This document shows, piece after piece, positions 17,349 to 26,014 of a stretch of DNA of 64,000 nucleotides. This DNA comes from SKLM01 sp964514285 (GTDB taxonomy: Bacteria; Chloroflexota; Anaerolineae; B4-G1). Under the pieces are notes generated by a model. That model had not been told where the DNA came from. It did no database searches and was given only the letters and a program-made list of their open reading frames with translations. A program made the position numbers and the translations under genes. Numbering within the stretch: the stretch's first letter is position 1; every line of letters starts with the position of its first letter. Location: contig CAZEQC010000013.1 in NCBI GenBank assembly GCA_964514285.1, forward strand, positions 1 through 64,000, given 5' to 3'.

Positions 17349-18221
17349 ATGAAACAGATCGCACCCAACGTCTACGTATCAACCGAGTATGCCTACGTCA
17401 ACGTCGGCTGCGTCGTCGGGCCGGCGGGCGTCGTCGCCCTGGACGTGCCGACGCTGCCGCAGGAGACGATGAGCTGGGGCCGGCAGATTGCAGAGCTGAC
17501 CGATCAGCCCATCGTCTACACAGCTCTCACAGACGCACATCCCCACCGGCTGTTATGCGCGTCCTTGCTGGAGGCCCCTATCGTCACATCACGGGGCGCC
17601 TACGACCAGGCGGCCAACTACAGTCGGGGATTCTGGCGCAACGTGCTGCGACGGCTGAAGCGCGAGCACCCAGACGAAGAGGATGCTCTGAAGGCCGTCA
17701 AATCTGAGCTGCCCGATCTGCTGTTTAACGATAAGCTGACACTCCACAAAGGCGGGGCCGACGTGACGATTGAGCGAATCAACGGTGCCGCTCCTGGCAG
17801 CAGCTGGGTCCATTTCCGGGATGAGGGCATCGTCTTCCTCGGCGACACGTTGGTCGTGGGCCAACCGCCGGTGATGGACGAATGCCCAGATTCCAAGGCG
17901 TGGCTGAACACACTGACCCACCTGCGAACGCCCCGCTTCTCCGACGTGGTCTTTGTGCCAGGGCGAGGGCCGATGCCTGAGCGGGGCTCAGCCAGCCAGT
18001 CGGCGACAGAACCGCTGAGCGAGTACATACGTCTGGCGCGCCGGCGGGTACGTTCCCTCCACCAGAAAGGCCAGCCGCGCGACGACGTCGTTGATTACGT
18101 GGATGAGCTGCTCTCCGTCTTCCCCCTCTCCGAAGACGAGCACTCACAGTTCCGACGCCGAGCGCGCAACGGGATCAAGCAGGTCTACGACGAGCTCGAG
18201 CCAGACCAGGACAGTGAGTAA
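17349..18221 (+). CDS. MBL-fold protein with degenerate metal site
   Basis: The N-terminal strand pattern (NVYVSTEYAYVNVGCVVGPAGVVALDVP) and the later GDTLVVGQPP and VFVPGRGP stretches place it in the metallo-beta-lactamase superfamily (290 aa). Most canonical ligands are altered. The region equivalent to HxHxDH reads TDAHPHRLL, the H(T/S)PG histidine is alanine in GAAPGSS, and the final PGHGP is PGRGP; only the GDT aspartate clearly remains. It may be a non-catalytic binding or scaffold protein, or use another site. It sits in a tight run with AlaX and a TPR protein, and its stop overlaps the next start. Confidence 0.75.
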   Translation: MKQIAPNVYVSTEYAYVNVGCVVGPAGVVALDVPTLPQETMSWGRQIAELTDQPIVYTALTDAHPHRLLCASLLEAPIVTSRGAYDQAANYSRGFWRNVLRRLKREHPDEEDALKAVKSELPDLLFNDKLTLHKGGADVTIERINGAAPGSSWVHFRDEGIVFLGDTLVVGQPPVMDECPDSKAWLNTLTHLRTPRFSDVVFVPGRGPMPERGSASQSATEPLSEYIRLARRRVRSLHQKGQPRDDVVDYVDELLSVFPLSEDEHSQFRRRARNGIKQVYDELEPDQDSE

Positions 18222-19164
18222 GCTATACGTCCCGTCTAAGACCCACACCCCGGTCGACCGCGTTCGCGAGGCACTGGATCGGGCCGAGCGAGCGATCTCT
18301 AACCTGAGGGACGCCGGCACCGAGACGCTGGACCTGCTCCATCTTTTCGACCAGATCGAACGCCGGCTGCACGAGCTGGAGCAGCAGGACGTGGACGTCC
18401 GCGTGGAGCGGACGCAGTTCGAGACGCTTCAGCAGCAGCTGAAGCGCCGCAAGGGGCGCTTCCTGCGCCAAGCAGGGGGAAGCCTGAGGGAGGCGCGGGA
18501 GGAGACCGAGCCAGCGCGCTCCCGCTGGTGGTGGTACCTGGACGAGATAGCCGTCAAGCAGCGACGCCGCCGAATCCTCCGGGTGGCGGCCGGGGCAGCC
18601 GCGGCCATCGTCCTCCTGGCCGGAGCGTGGCTGGGCTACAAGCGGTTCCTGGCCCCGCCTCCCGAGGTGGGCAAAGCGTATCGCTATATGCAGATGGGGC
18701 AATCCGAACTCGGGGTGGGGGACGTGCGCGCTGCGCTCGCCGATTTCGACGCAGCGACGGAGCTGACGCCCGACGACCCCGAGCCCTGGCTCTGGAAAGG
18801 CGCGCTGCACGCCAAACTCGAGGAATCAGCCCAGGCTAGAGAGGCCTTCACCACGGCCGAACCTCTGTACGAGACCCGGTTCGATTTTGTCCTCAATCGG
18901 GCCCGGATTCACCTGCATGCGGGGAGCGTGGAGAGGGCCAGGGACGACGTCGAGGCGGCCATTGAGCTGGAGCCGACTTCCGGGTGGGGATACTACCTCC
19001 GAGCCGGCATCGACGCCCAGGAAGGCAACTACGATGCCGCGCTGGCCGATCTCGAGCGAGCAGCTGACCTCGCCCGGGAGGGAGGCGATGGCCGACTCCA
19101 AGCCCTGGCCAACGAGAAGCGGGCGCGGTTGATGCAGATGAGCATGATACCGACGCCGGAGTAG
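18214..19164 (+). CDS. Single-pass membrane protein with TPR domain
   Basis: The reading frame extends upstream to 18091, but the leading 41 residues are a serine-rich shadow of the MBL gene; I place the start at the GTG at 18214, which overlaps the MBL stop (316 aa). A helical, coiled-coil cytoplasmic part (about 10-110) precedes one membrane helix (about 117-137, AAGAAAAIVLLAGAWLGY). Then come at least three tetratricopeptide-like repeats (about 155-300, with GDVRAALADFDAATELTPDD and EGNYDAALADLERAADLARE). It is probably a protein-interaction scaffold. The function is unknown. Confidence 0.75.
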   Translation: MSKLYVPSKTHTPVDRVREALDRAERAISNLRDAGTETLDLLHLFDQIERRLHELEQQDVDVRVERTQFETLQQQLKRRKGRFLRQAGGSLREAREETEPARSRWWWYLDEIAVKQRRRRILRVAAGAAAAIVLLAGAWLGYKRFLAPPPEVGKAYRYMQMGQSELGVGDVRAALADFDAATELTPDDPEPWLWKGALHAKLEESAQAREAFTTAEPLYETRFDFVLNRARIHLHAGSVERARDDVEAAIELEPTSGWGYYLRAGIDAQEGNYDAALADLERAADLAREGGDGRLQALANEKRARLMQMSMIPTPE

Positions 19165-19215
19165 ATCGGCGCGAGGACGGAGGCCCGAGGCACTCCGCCG
19201 GGATAGGGAGGGCGT

Positions 19216-19488
19216 ATGCCGATATCAGAAGAGCAGATGCGGCAGCTCCGACGCGTTAAGACGGCGCACGAGGATGAGCTGATGCGAAAGGCCAATGTCG
19301 TCGGCGTAGGCATCGGCTTTCGGAGGCGGCGAGGAAAGCCCACGGACGAGGCAGCCATCGTCGTCTCGGTGACGCATAAGGTGCCGCGCTCGCAGCTCAA
19401 CGAAGAGGATGTCGTACCCCACGAACTGGACGGTATGCCCGTGGACGTGGAGGCCGTGGGGACCTTGCACGCCCTCGACAGGTTATAG
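19216..19488 (+). CDS. Small protein equal to the N-terminal domain of the following protease
   Basis: The 90-aa product aligns along its length with the first 90 residues of the next gene. Shared features are a leading helix with KTAHEDELMRKANVVGVGIG versus KETHAVHLLRKRNVVGVGLG, a basic stretch, VVSVTHK versus VVSVTRK, and a matching VV-P(H/P) and final V..TG..L/VLHA/RA block. It has no protease residues. A duplicated, free-standing propeptide-like or inhibitory domain is plausible, but this is inference. The spacing to the protease is 36 bases and the orientation is the same, so cotranscription is likely. Confidence 0.7.
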   Translation: MPISEEQMRQLRRVKTAHEDELMRKANVVGVGIGFRRRRGKPTDEAAIVVSVTHKVPRSQLNEEDVVPHELDGMPVDVEAVGTLHALDRL

Positions 19489-19524
19489 AGACTTGGGCTT
19501 TGAGCAAGACGGGGAGGAAAGGTG

Positions 19525-20541
19525 ATGACGGATAGACTCACCCAGATCAAGGGCGCCAAAGAGACCCACGCCGTCCATCTGCTGCGGAAGCGGAACGTGG
19601 TCGGCGTCGGGCTGGGCTACAAGACAAAGCAGGGGGAGAACACCGGAGAGCTGAGCGTCGTCGTGTCGGTGACGCGCAAGGAACCACCCACCGCTCTGAC
19701 GACGAAGGACATGGTGCCGCCCCAGATTGAGGACGTCAAGACGGACGTGGTGGAGACGGGCGTGCTGCGCGCTATGCCCGGTGAGGATGAGGAACGGGGC
19801 CCGCGAGATCGGTGGCGACCCGTCATCCCTCCGGGCGTTTCCGTGGGACACTACTTGATCACCGCCGGCACCTTCGGCTGTCTCGTCCATCGGGACGACG
19901 AGCTGTTCATCCTCTCCAACAACCACGTCCTCGCGAACGCCAACGACTGCGAGACCTGGGATCCGATCCTCCAGCCCGGGAGGACCGACGGTGGGGGGCC
20001 GGAGGACCGCGTCGCCAGGCTGGCCGAATACGTGCCTCTGCTATTTGAAACGGAGCCCTCGGAATGCGCGATCGCCGACTGGTCGACCAAGCTGCTGAAC
20101 AGCATCGCCGGAGCGTTCGGGTCGCGCCACAAACTTCAGGCGGTGAAGAGAAGCGAGGGCAGCAACCGGGTCGATGCCGCCTTGGCGCGCCCGCATTCGC
20201 CCAATCAGGTGACCAACGAGATTCTGGGCATTGGCGCGCCGACGGGCGTCGGCACAGCCTCGCTGGGCACCAAGGTCCAGAAAGCGGGCCGGACCACGGG
20301 CCACACCGAGGGCGTGATCACCCAGGTCGACGCCACAGTGCGCATCGATTACTACGGGCCCAAAGCGCTCTTCACCGACCAGCTGATCGCCAGCCCTATG
20401 AGCGAGGGCGGTGACTCCGGATCCGCGGTGCTCGACCTGGAGAAGCGCGTGGTGGGGCTCCTCTTCGCCGGCTCCACAGCAGCCACCATCCTCAATCCGA
20501 TCGACGCGGTGCTCTCCGCTCTGGATGTGGAGGTGGTGTAG
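19525..20541 (+). CDS. Trypsin-like serine protease (NAL1-like family)
   Basis: A chymotrypsin-fold peptidase of 338 aa without a signal peptide. The catalytic triad is visible: His in LSNNHVLANAND (about residue 133), a candidate Asp in SNRVDAALARP (about 220) and Ser in SEGGDSGSAVLD (about 298). The first 90 residues form the same domain that is encoded alone just upstream. The frame opens at a GTG at 19522, but the ATG at 19525 is better spaced (7 bases) from GGAGG. No secretion signal is seen, so it is probably cytoplasmic. Substrates are unknown. Confidence 0.82.
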   Translation: MTDRLTQIKGAKETHAVHLLRKRNVVGVGLGYKTKQGENTGELSVVVSVTRKEPPTALTTKDMVPPQIEDVKTDVVETGVLRAMPGEDEERGPRDRWRPVIPPGVSVGHYLITAGTFGCLVHRDDELFILSNNHVLANANDCETWDPILQPGRTDGGGPEDRVARLAEYVPLLFETEPSECAIADWSTKLLNSIAGAFGSRHKLQAVKRSEGSNRVDAALARPHSPNQVTNEILGIGAPTGVGTASLGTKVQKAGRTTGHTEGVITQVDATVRIDYYGPKALFTDQLIASPMSEGGDSGSAVLDLEKRVVGLLFAGSTAATILNPIDAVLSALDVEVV

Positions 20542-20580
20542 GGCCGCTGAGCCCCATAGCAGCCGACCTGATCACCTGCG

Positions 20581-20637
20581 CACGTGCAGACCTGCGCATG
20601 TGCAGACCTGCGCACGGGCAGACCTGCAGACTTGCAG
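20581..20637. repeat. 16-bp tandem repeat between convergent genes
   Basis: The unit CACGTGCAGACCTGCG occurs at 20581-20596, with near copies at 20597-20612 (one change) and 20613-20628 (two changes), then a partial copy to 20637. It lies between the protease stop and the nrdJ stop. It has no spacers, so it is not a CRISPR array. Confidence 0.7.
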
Positions 20638-20638
20638 C

Positions 20639-23086
20639 CTAACACTCACTGTACCCACAGTTGTAACAGTGGCGACAGCCCTCCTCGAAGACGAGCGACG
20701 CTTGACCACACTCGGGGCATAGGTCACCCTCTGGGAAGAGAGGCAGCTGCTCGCCGCCCCGGGCCCGCTCCATAGGCTCCGCCAGCCCCAGATGCTCGGC
20801 GAGCACCTGCGCCACGCCGTCGGGCAAGCTGCGCACCCGCTCGCGCCCGAAGCCCAACGACCGCCCGCTGCCGATGCCCCGCAGCTGCCGCACCACCTGA
20901 TTGAGCCGCCGACCCGACGAGAGAGGCGAGGGCAGGCGGAGAACCAAAGAGATCAGGCGCCCGATAGCCTCTGCCACCGCCGCCGTGTCCGAGCCCGCTT
21001 TGCCCACGTTGAGGAAGACCTCGAAGGGCTCGTGATCGCCGTTGACGTTGACCGTCGTGTAGGCCGTGCCGAGAGGGGTCTGCACCCGGTAGGTCTTGCC
21101 CTCCAGCGTGTGGGGACGCGGACGAACCTCGGTGGACATCATGCTAGTCGCGGAGCGCTGTTTGGCCTCTTTCGTCTCCTTCGTCTCCAACACGACCTTT
21201 TCGCGCGAGCCGGTCACGTAGACCGTGAGACCCTTGCACCCCAGCTTCCACGCCAGCTCGAACGCCCGGGCCACGTCCTCAGGCTCCGCGTCGGCGGGGA
21301 AGTTGATGGTCTTGCTGATCGAGGCATCCACGAAGGCCTGGAGCGCGGCCTGCATGCGCACGTGCTCCTCCGCCGGAATGTCCTGCGCCACGACGAAGAC
21401 CTCGCGGATGGCCTCCGGCACCTGCTCCACATCCTGGCAACTCCCGGATTCGGTCACCTGGTCGATGATCTGCTCGCGGGTCTCCTCATCGAGCTCGGCC
21501 TCCTCCAGAGCCTGGTGGAACAGAGGGCTGGTGTACGTCAGCTCCACGTCCTCGCCACCATCGTTCATGTGACGCACGTAGGCCAGAGCAAAGACGGGCT
21601 CGCAGCCGTAGGCCTCTATGCCGGCGATAGTCGATCGAGTGCCCGTCGGGGCGATGGTCGTCTGCGCCGCGTTCCGAATCCCGTAACGCCCGATGTCGGC
21701 GACGAGGGCCTTCCAATCGAGAGAGGGACGCCCCCAACGGTCGGGCCAGCGGAAGGGTTCGACGGGCTGAGGCGGCTCCCAACGGACGTCCCCGGGGTCG
21801 TAGACACTCCCCTCAATCGCCGGGAAGGGTCCCCGCTCTCGGGCCAGGTCGACGCTGGCCCGCATGGCGTGATAGCGAATGAAGGCCATCACCTGCCCGG
21901 CTAGATCCCGCGCCTCGGGGCTGCCGTACCGCACGCGGAGCTGATAGAGGATGTCCCCCAGCCCTGTGATGCCCAGGCCAATACGTCGCGTGCGGTGGGC
22001 CGCCTCCTTCAGTTCCGGCACGGCCGGCACGTACCCATTGGCATCGATCACGTCGTCGAGGAAGCGCACCGCCTGCCGAACCGTCGTGGCCAATCCCTCC
22101 CAGTCGACCGTCCTTGCCTCGCCCGCCTGGTCATCAGACGGCCTGATGTGCTGCGCCAGGTTGATCGACCCGAGGCAACAATTCTCATACGGAAGGAGAG
22201 GCTGCTCGCCGCAAGGATTGGTCGCCTCATAGTCGCCCAGATGGGGCGTGGGGTTATCACGGTTCGCCGTATCCAGGAACAGCAAGCCCGGCTCACCGTT
22301 CCGATGAGCCGCCTCCACGACCTCGTCAAACAGCTCACGTGCCTGGACAGTCTCCCACACCTCCCCATCCTGAGGGTTGATCAAGTCGACGGCTTCATCT
22401 TGCGCGACAGCGTGCATAAAGTCGTCGGAGACGCCGACAGAGATGTTGAAATTGGTGATGTCGTACTCGCTAGACTTACAGTGGATGAAATCGCGAACGT
22501 CTGGATGGTCGATATGCAGCACGGCCATATTCGCGCCACGCCGCGCTCCGCCCTGGCTGATGATCTCAGAGGCGGTGTCGTAGACCTGCATGAAGCCGAC
22601 CGGGCCGGTCGCCTTGCCCCCGCTGGAGCGGACGATGGCACCCTGGGGCCGTAAATTCGAAAACGAAAAACCAGTCCCGCCACCGGTCTGCTGGATCAAC
22701 GCCATATCCCGCAGCGTCTCGAAGATGCCGTCACTCCGGCGTCCCATATCGTCGGAGATGGGAAGCACGAAACAGGCCGCCAGCTGCGAAAGCGGCGTGC
22801 CCGCTCCGGTGAAGGTCGGCGAGTTGGGCAGAAAGCGAAGCTGAGTCATAAGGTCGAAGAAGACCGCCTCCGCCTCCTGAGCAGCGCCGTCCAGACCCTC
22901 CTCGGCGGCGGCGATGTGGGAGGCAACGCGGCGGAAGACGCCTTCCACCGTCTCCACAAGCTCCCCGTCGGGGCCCTTGCGCACGTAGCGACGGCTAAAA
23001 ACCTTCAAAGCGTTATCAGAAAGTCTATCTACAACGGATAAGTCCTGATCCGACTTGTGGGTCTCTTGGGATGCTTGTCTCGCCAT
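20639..23086 (-). CDS. nrdJ: Adenosylcobalamin-dependent (class II) ribonucleotide reductase
   Basis: Reduces ribonucleotides to deoxyribonucleotides using a B12-derived thiyl radical, so no separate radical subunit is needed. The active-site disulfide cysteine is in LAACFVLPISDD (about residue 107), the substrate motif and radical site in NPCGEQPLLPYENCC (about 283-297), and the phosphate-binding loop in TTIAPTGTRSTIAG (about 480). The C-terminus has CPECG and CRHCYNCGYSEC, the cysteine tail that re-reduces the active site. I start at the ATG at 23086 (815 aa), with GGAGAGG just upstream, rather than 23101. No NrdR box was found upstream; the gene lies 42 bases after the nitrilase gene. Confidence 0.95.
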   Translation of the reverse strand: MARQASQETHKSDQDLSVVDRLSDNALKVFSRRYVRKGPDGELVETVEGVFRRVASHIAAAEEGLDGAAQEAEAVFFDLMTQLRFLPNSPTFTGAGTPLSQLAACFVLPISDDMGRRSDGIFETLRDMALIQQTGGGTGFSFSNLRPQGAIVRSSGGKATGPVGFMQVYDTASEIISQGGARRGANMAVLHIDHPDVRDFIHCKSSEYDITNFNISVGVSDDFMHAVAQDEAVDLINPQDGEVWETVQARELFDEVVEAAHRNGEPGLLFLDTANRDNPTPHLGDYEATNPCGEQPLLPYENCCLGSINLAQHIRPSDDQAGEARTVDWEGLATTVRQAVRFLDDVIDANGYVPAVPELKEAAHRTRRIGLGITGLGDILYQLRVRYGSPEARDLAGQVMAFIRYHAMRASVDLARERGPFPAIEGSVYDPGDVRWEPPQPVEPFRWPDRWGRPSLDWKALVADIGRYGIRNAAQTTIAPTGTRSTIAGIEAYGCEPVFALAYVRHMNDGGEDVELTYTSPLFHQALEEAELDEETREQIIDQVTESGSCQDVEQVPEAIREVFVVAQDIPAEEHVRMQAALQAFVDASISKTINFPADAEPEDVARAFELAWKLGCKGLTVYVTGSREKVVLETKETKEAKQRSATSMMSTEVRPRPHTLEGKTYRVQTPLGTAYTTVNVNGDHEPFEVFLNVGKAGSDTAAVAEAIGRLISLVLRLPSPLSSGRRLNQVVRQLRGIGSGRSLGFGRERVRSLPDGVAQVLAEHLGLAEPMERARGGEQLPLFPEGDLCPECGQASLVFEEGCRHCYNCGYSEC

Positions 23087-23128
23087 ATCCTCTCCAATCA
23101 TACTCTACAAAGAAAAGCCTCTCCCGGC

Positions 23129-24106
23129 TTACGGCTCAGACGCAAAGCTGACCCGAGGCCGCGGGCGGTCGTTGACCTCCAGATGGAAGACGTCGGGCCG
23201 AGCGTAGTGGCCATCGGTGTCCAGCGCCAGATGGCCCTCGGCGATGCGGTCCAGCGATACGTCCGCGTAGACGAGGCACGCCTCCTCGTACACCGGGCCG
23301 GCAATGAAGTCGGCGTCCGGAGCAATGACGGCGCTGCCCCCTCTCATAATCCATCCATCGGGCTCGCCCGGAATACCCTCCAGGATCCCGACGGCCTCGC
23401 TCTCAACGTCCAGCGAGCGGTAGCCCTCCAGGACGTCGCGCTTGGTGAGCACGGAGCCGGCCGCCAGGACGAAGCATTGGCCCTCGAAGGCGTAGTGCCG
23501 GCTGGCGATGTGGTGGAGCTCCCGCACCCACGGCCACTGAGCCACGTGGATGGTCTCCTGCCTGGCGTGCATCGCCGCTCTCGCCAGGGGCATCCAGTGC
23601 TCCCAACAGATCAGCCCGCCGAGATGGCCAAAGTCCGTGGGCAGGACTCTCAGGGTGCTCCCATCGCCTCGCCCCCAGACCAGCCGCTCGGTGTAGGTAG
23701 GCATCAACTTACGGTGGACGCGGTACGACTGACCGTCCCGGTCGAGGATGATTAAGCTGTTGTAGAGCGTCCCACCCCGACGCTCGTGGGCCCCCATGAC
23801 GAGATAGGCCCCGGCGCCGGCAGCCATGTCGAGCAGCGCGTCAAGATCAGGGCCGGGCAGGCTGACGGCGTTCTCCGCCAGGAGGCGGTAGAGCGCCTTC
23901 GCCGGCGGATGATCCCAGAGCGCGGCGCCGGGCGACGCGTCGAGCCAGACCGGATACCCCGGCAGCCAGGTTTCCGGAAAGACGATCAACTCGGCCCCCT
24001 GCCCGGCCGCCTCCTCGACCTGGCTGCGAGCCTTGCGCAGGCTCGCCCCCAGGTTCAGGAAGACGGGAGGCTGTTGGACAATGGCAACCTTCACGGTGTC
24101 GTTCAT
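23129..24106 (-). CDS. Nitrilase (carbon-nitrogen hydrolase family)
   Basis: A 325-aa nitrilase-branch enzyme, likely hydrolysing an organic nitrile to the acid and ammonia. The Glu-Lys-Cys triad is visible: Glu in IVFPETWLPGYPVW (about residue 45), Lys in HRKLMPTYTERLVWG (about 132) and Cys in GLICWEHWMPLARAA (about 165). The CWEHWMPLAR form separates true nitrilases from amidases. It is followed by nrdJ at 42 bases and preceded by a methyltransferase gene ending 4 bases upstream, so the methyltransferase and nitrilase form one unit. The natural substrate is unknown. Confidence 0.88.
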   Translation of the reverse strand: MNDTVKVAIVQQPPVFLNLGASLRKARSQVEEAAGQGAELIVFPETWLPGYPVWLDASPGAALWDHPPAKALYRLLAENAVSLPGPDLDALLDMAAGAGAYLVMGAHERRGGTLYNSLIILDRDGQSYRVHRKLMPTYTERLVWGRGDGSTLRVLPTDFGHLGGLICWEHWMPLARAAMHARQETIHVAQWPWVRELHHIASRHYAFEGQCFVLAAGSVLTKRDVLEGYRSLDVESEAVGILEGIPGEPDGWIMRGGSAVIAPDADFIAGPVYEEACLVYADVSLDRIAEGHLALDTDGHYARPDVFHLEVNDRPRPRVSFASEP

Positions 24107-24110
24107 ACCG

Positions 24111-24701
24111 TCAGCGCCTCCTCAGCGACAGGGTGAAGACCTGTCCGCTCTCTCGCTGCTCTACCACCTCGAACCCGACCTGTCGAGCCATCTCGACGTA
24201 ACGAGGCATGCCGAACGGATCCTCGGGCCAAGCGATCCCGTAGCCCGTCTCCACCTCCGCCGAGGGTAGCTTCACCACGAGGGGGAGGACCAGCACGTCC
24301 TGCTCCTCGTCGCGGCGCTGGGGGACGCTCATCCCCCAGATCAGGAAACGCCCCCCGGGCTGCAGCACTCGCCACGCCTCCTCGAACACCTGTCGATGAT
24401 CCTCCTTATCGAGGTACATCAGCGTGAAGAACGACGTCACCACCTGGAACGCCCCGTCCAGGAACTGCAGGTCACGCGCGTCCATCACGATCTTGAGCGG
24501 CCCGTCGGGCGCTTCCTCCAGCTCATCCCGGTCGGCGTCGATGGCAATCACCCGTCCGCCCTTCAAGCGCCCGATGATGCCCTCGCCGCCCCCACCCAGG
24601 TCGAGGACGAAGCCCGAGGCATCAAAATCATCGACGACCATGCGCTGCTTCTCCACAAAGTGGAGTCGCTCCTCTGTCACTTCCATTTGCTCGTCGCTCA
24701 C
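24111..24701 (-). CDS. Class I SAM-dependent methyltransferase
   Basis: A 196-aa Rossmann-type methyltransferase. Motif I is VLDLGGGGEGIIGRL (about residues 35-50), the acidic motif II is VIAIDADRDEL (about 58-68), motif III is VMDARDLQFLDGAFQVVTS, and motif post-I is LQPGGRFLIWG (about 120). The GTG at 24701 lies 4 bases after GGAGG; a TTG one codon earlier is too close to it. It is 4 bases from the nitrilase start. The methyl acceptor is unknown. Confidence 0.82.
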   Translation of the reverse strand: MSDEQMEVTEERLHFVEKQRMVVDDFDASGFVLDLGGGGEGIIGRLKGGRVIAIDADRDELEEAPDGPLKIVMDARDLQFLDGAFQVVTSFFTLMYLDKEDHRQVFEEAWRVLQPGGRFLIWGMSVPQRRDEEQDVLVLPLVVKLPSAEVETGYGIAWPEDPFGMPRYVEMARQVGFEVVEQRESGQVFTLSLRRR

Positions 24702-24875
24702 CAAACCTCCCTATGCCTCCAGTCCACAGTCTTAGTCCTACCCATAACAAGCCTTGATCTTTTCTCCTGCTCGCAGCCTCCGTTCTCGGGGGCGTTCGGC
24801 CCCAACGAGACGTCTTAACACGCGTCAGCCGCCCTGAGGACGGGGCTCAGAGCAAACAAGAAATCCAGTGGACGC

Positions 24876-25217
24876 TCAAAACGTGACCACCGAGCCTTCT
24901 GAGCGGATCCAGTCGGTCAGGAACTCTCCGCTGTAGAAGACCTCCACGCCCAGCTCTTCGAGCTCCTCCGTGACGGGGTAGCTGTCGGCGCAGGCCTTAC
25001 AGGCGCCCACCCAGACGCCCAGGTCGAGCATCTCGGCCAGCTGCCCCTGCAGTTCCTCGTCCTCCGCCAGGAGTTTCTGCGAGGGCCCCCAGACGAGGAG
25101 GTTGACCTCCTCCCACCAGCCGTGCTTCTTGGCATTGGCGGTGTACATGAACACCATCTTCATCGCGACCTCACGGTCGCCGCTGGTCCAGACGACCAGC
25201 AGTTCGTTGGCCTTCAT
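24876..25217 (-). CDS. DsrE-family protein
   Basis: A 113-aa cytoplasmic protein with the DsrE/DsrF-like fold, often linked to sulfur relay or persulfide handling. The start is LLVVWTSGDREVAMKMVFMY, the middle has NLLVWGPSQKLLAED, and a cysteine pair occurs in GACKACADSYP (about 71-81), followed by a typical TEELEELGVEVFYSGE. The frame runs upstream to 25505 in a different-looking sequence; the ATG at 25217 has GGAGGAGG 4 bases before it, so I chose that. The gene is single, without tus/dsr neighbours, so a general redox or sulfur role is only inferred. Confidence 0.8.
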   Translation of the reverse strand: MKANELLVVWTSGDREVAMKMVFMYTANAKKHGWWEEVNLLVWGPSQKLLAEDEELQGQLAEMLDLGVWVGACKACADSYPVTEELEELGVEVFYSGEFLTDWIRSEGSVVTF

Positions 25218-25272
25218 AGCCCCTCCTCCCACAAGATCCATAGAACCCCTCGGCTCTTTCCAAAGAACGCCC

Positions 25273-25905
25273 TCACTGACGAATGCCTTCCACCTCGATG
25301 AGGATCCGGAAAAGGTTCCGCCACTGACGCATAAAGGTCTCCTCGTCCTGCCAGAAGAGACCGTGGTGCTCCAGCCTCTCGGCGTCGGACGCCCGGGCGT
25401 AACCCGGATCGACGAAGAGGAACCCGCGGCCGGGCAGCTGCCCGAAGAGAATCTTGACGTGCGCCCATCCGACGTAGGCCCACCTCTTCCACGGCCAGAG
25501 GGCATCCGTCTCCACCCTCCTCCATCCCCATGGCTCCCCCAGGATGATCATCGTCAGTCGATCGGCACGCAGATTCCGCTCCAGCCTCTCAAGCGTCCCA
25601 AAGGGACGCCACCGCGCGCGGAAGCCCTGCTTCCGCAGGTAGTAGACGATGCCCCAGGGAAAGGTGGCCCATTCCGGGATCCGAGGCACCACGATGTGGG
25701 GAAAGGGACGCCACGCGAAGGCCACGCGACTCATCGCCTTGGCCACATCCGGGCCCTCAAGCACCCGCTCGCCCAACAGGGCGTTCACCGCGATCGCCAC
25801 GCTGGTCGGACCGCAGTCGTTCGTGTACCCCTGGTACTGGTGATAGCGGTAGACCGGCTTGGACAGGCGAAGAGACACACCACTGAGATCCGGCGTCACA
25901 GCCAT
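25273..25905 (-). CDS. C39-like (papain-fold) cysteine peptidase, intracellular
   Basis: A 210-aa protein with the C39 signature YTNDCGPTSVAIAVNAL (Cys near residue 31), a candidate His in YVGWAHVKILFG (about 150) and Asp in FLFVDPGYA (about 164), the usual Cys-His-Asp order. No signal peptide or ABC exporter domain is present, so it is not a bacteriocin-processing transporter. It may be a stand-alone peptidase or peptidase-like protein. The gene is flanked by a DsrE gene downstream and a 110-base intergenic gap upstream. Confidence 0.65.
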   Translation of the reverse strand: MAVTPDLSGVSLRLSKPVYRYHQYQGYTNDCGPTSVAIAVNALLGERVLEGPDVAKAMSRVAFAWRPFPHIVVPRIPEWATFPWGIVYYLRKQGFRARWRPFGTLERLERNLRADRLTMIILGEPWGWRRVETDALWPWKRWAYVGWAHVKILFGQLPGRGFLFVDPGYARASDAERLEHHGLFWQDEETFMRQWRNLFRILIEVEGIRQ

Positions 25906-26014
25906 CGCACTTTTGCTCCTCCCGGTGCTCTTCCCCGTTGAACTGCAGCCGTCGTCACCCTACCCATAGGAAGAGCGACCGGGCACAATCCCATGGGCAG
26001 GACCTACCTCAACC

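Noticed and set aside
20581..20637. CRISPR array
   Set aside because: The repeats are directly adjacent with no spacers and only 16 bp long; no cas genes are present.
23087..23130. NrdR box upstream of nrdJ
   Set aside because: No palindrome with central ATAT and flanking C/G was found between the nitrilase stop and the nrdJ start.
24790..24820. Hairpin GGGGC/GCCCC in the gap before the methyltransferase gene as a terminator
   Set aside because: The stem is short and there is no T tract on either strand; the spacing to genes is uninformative.
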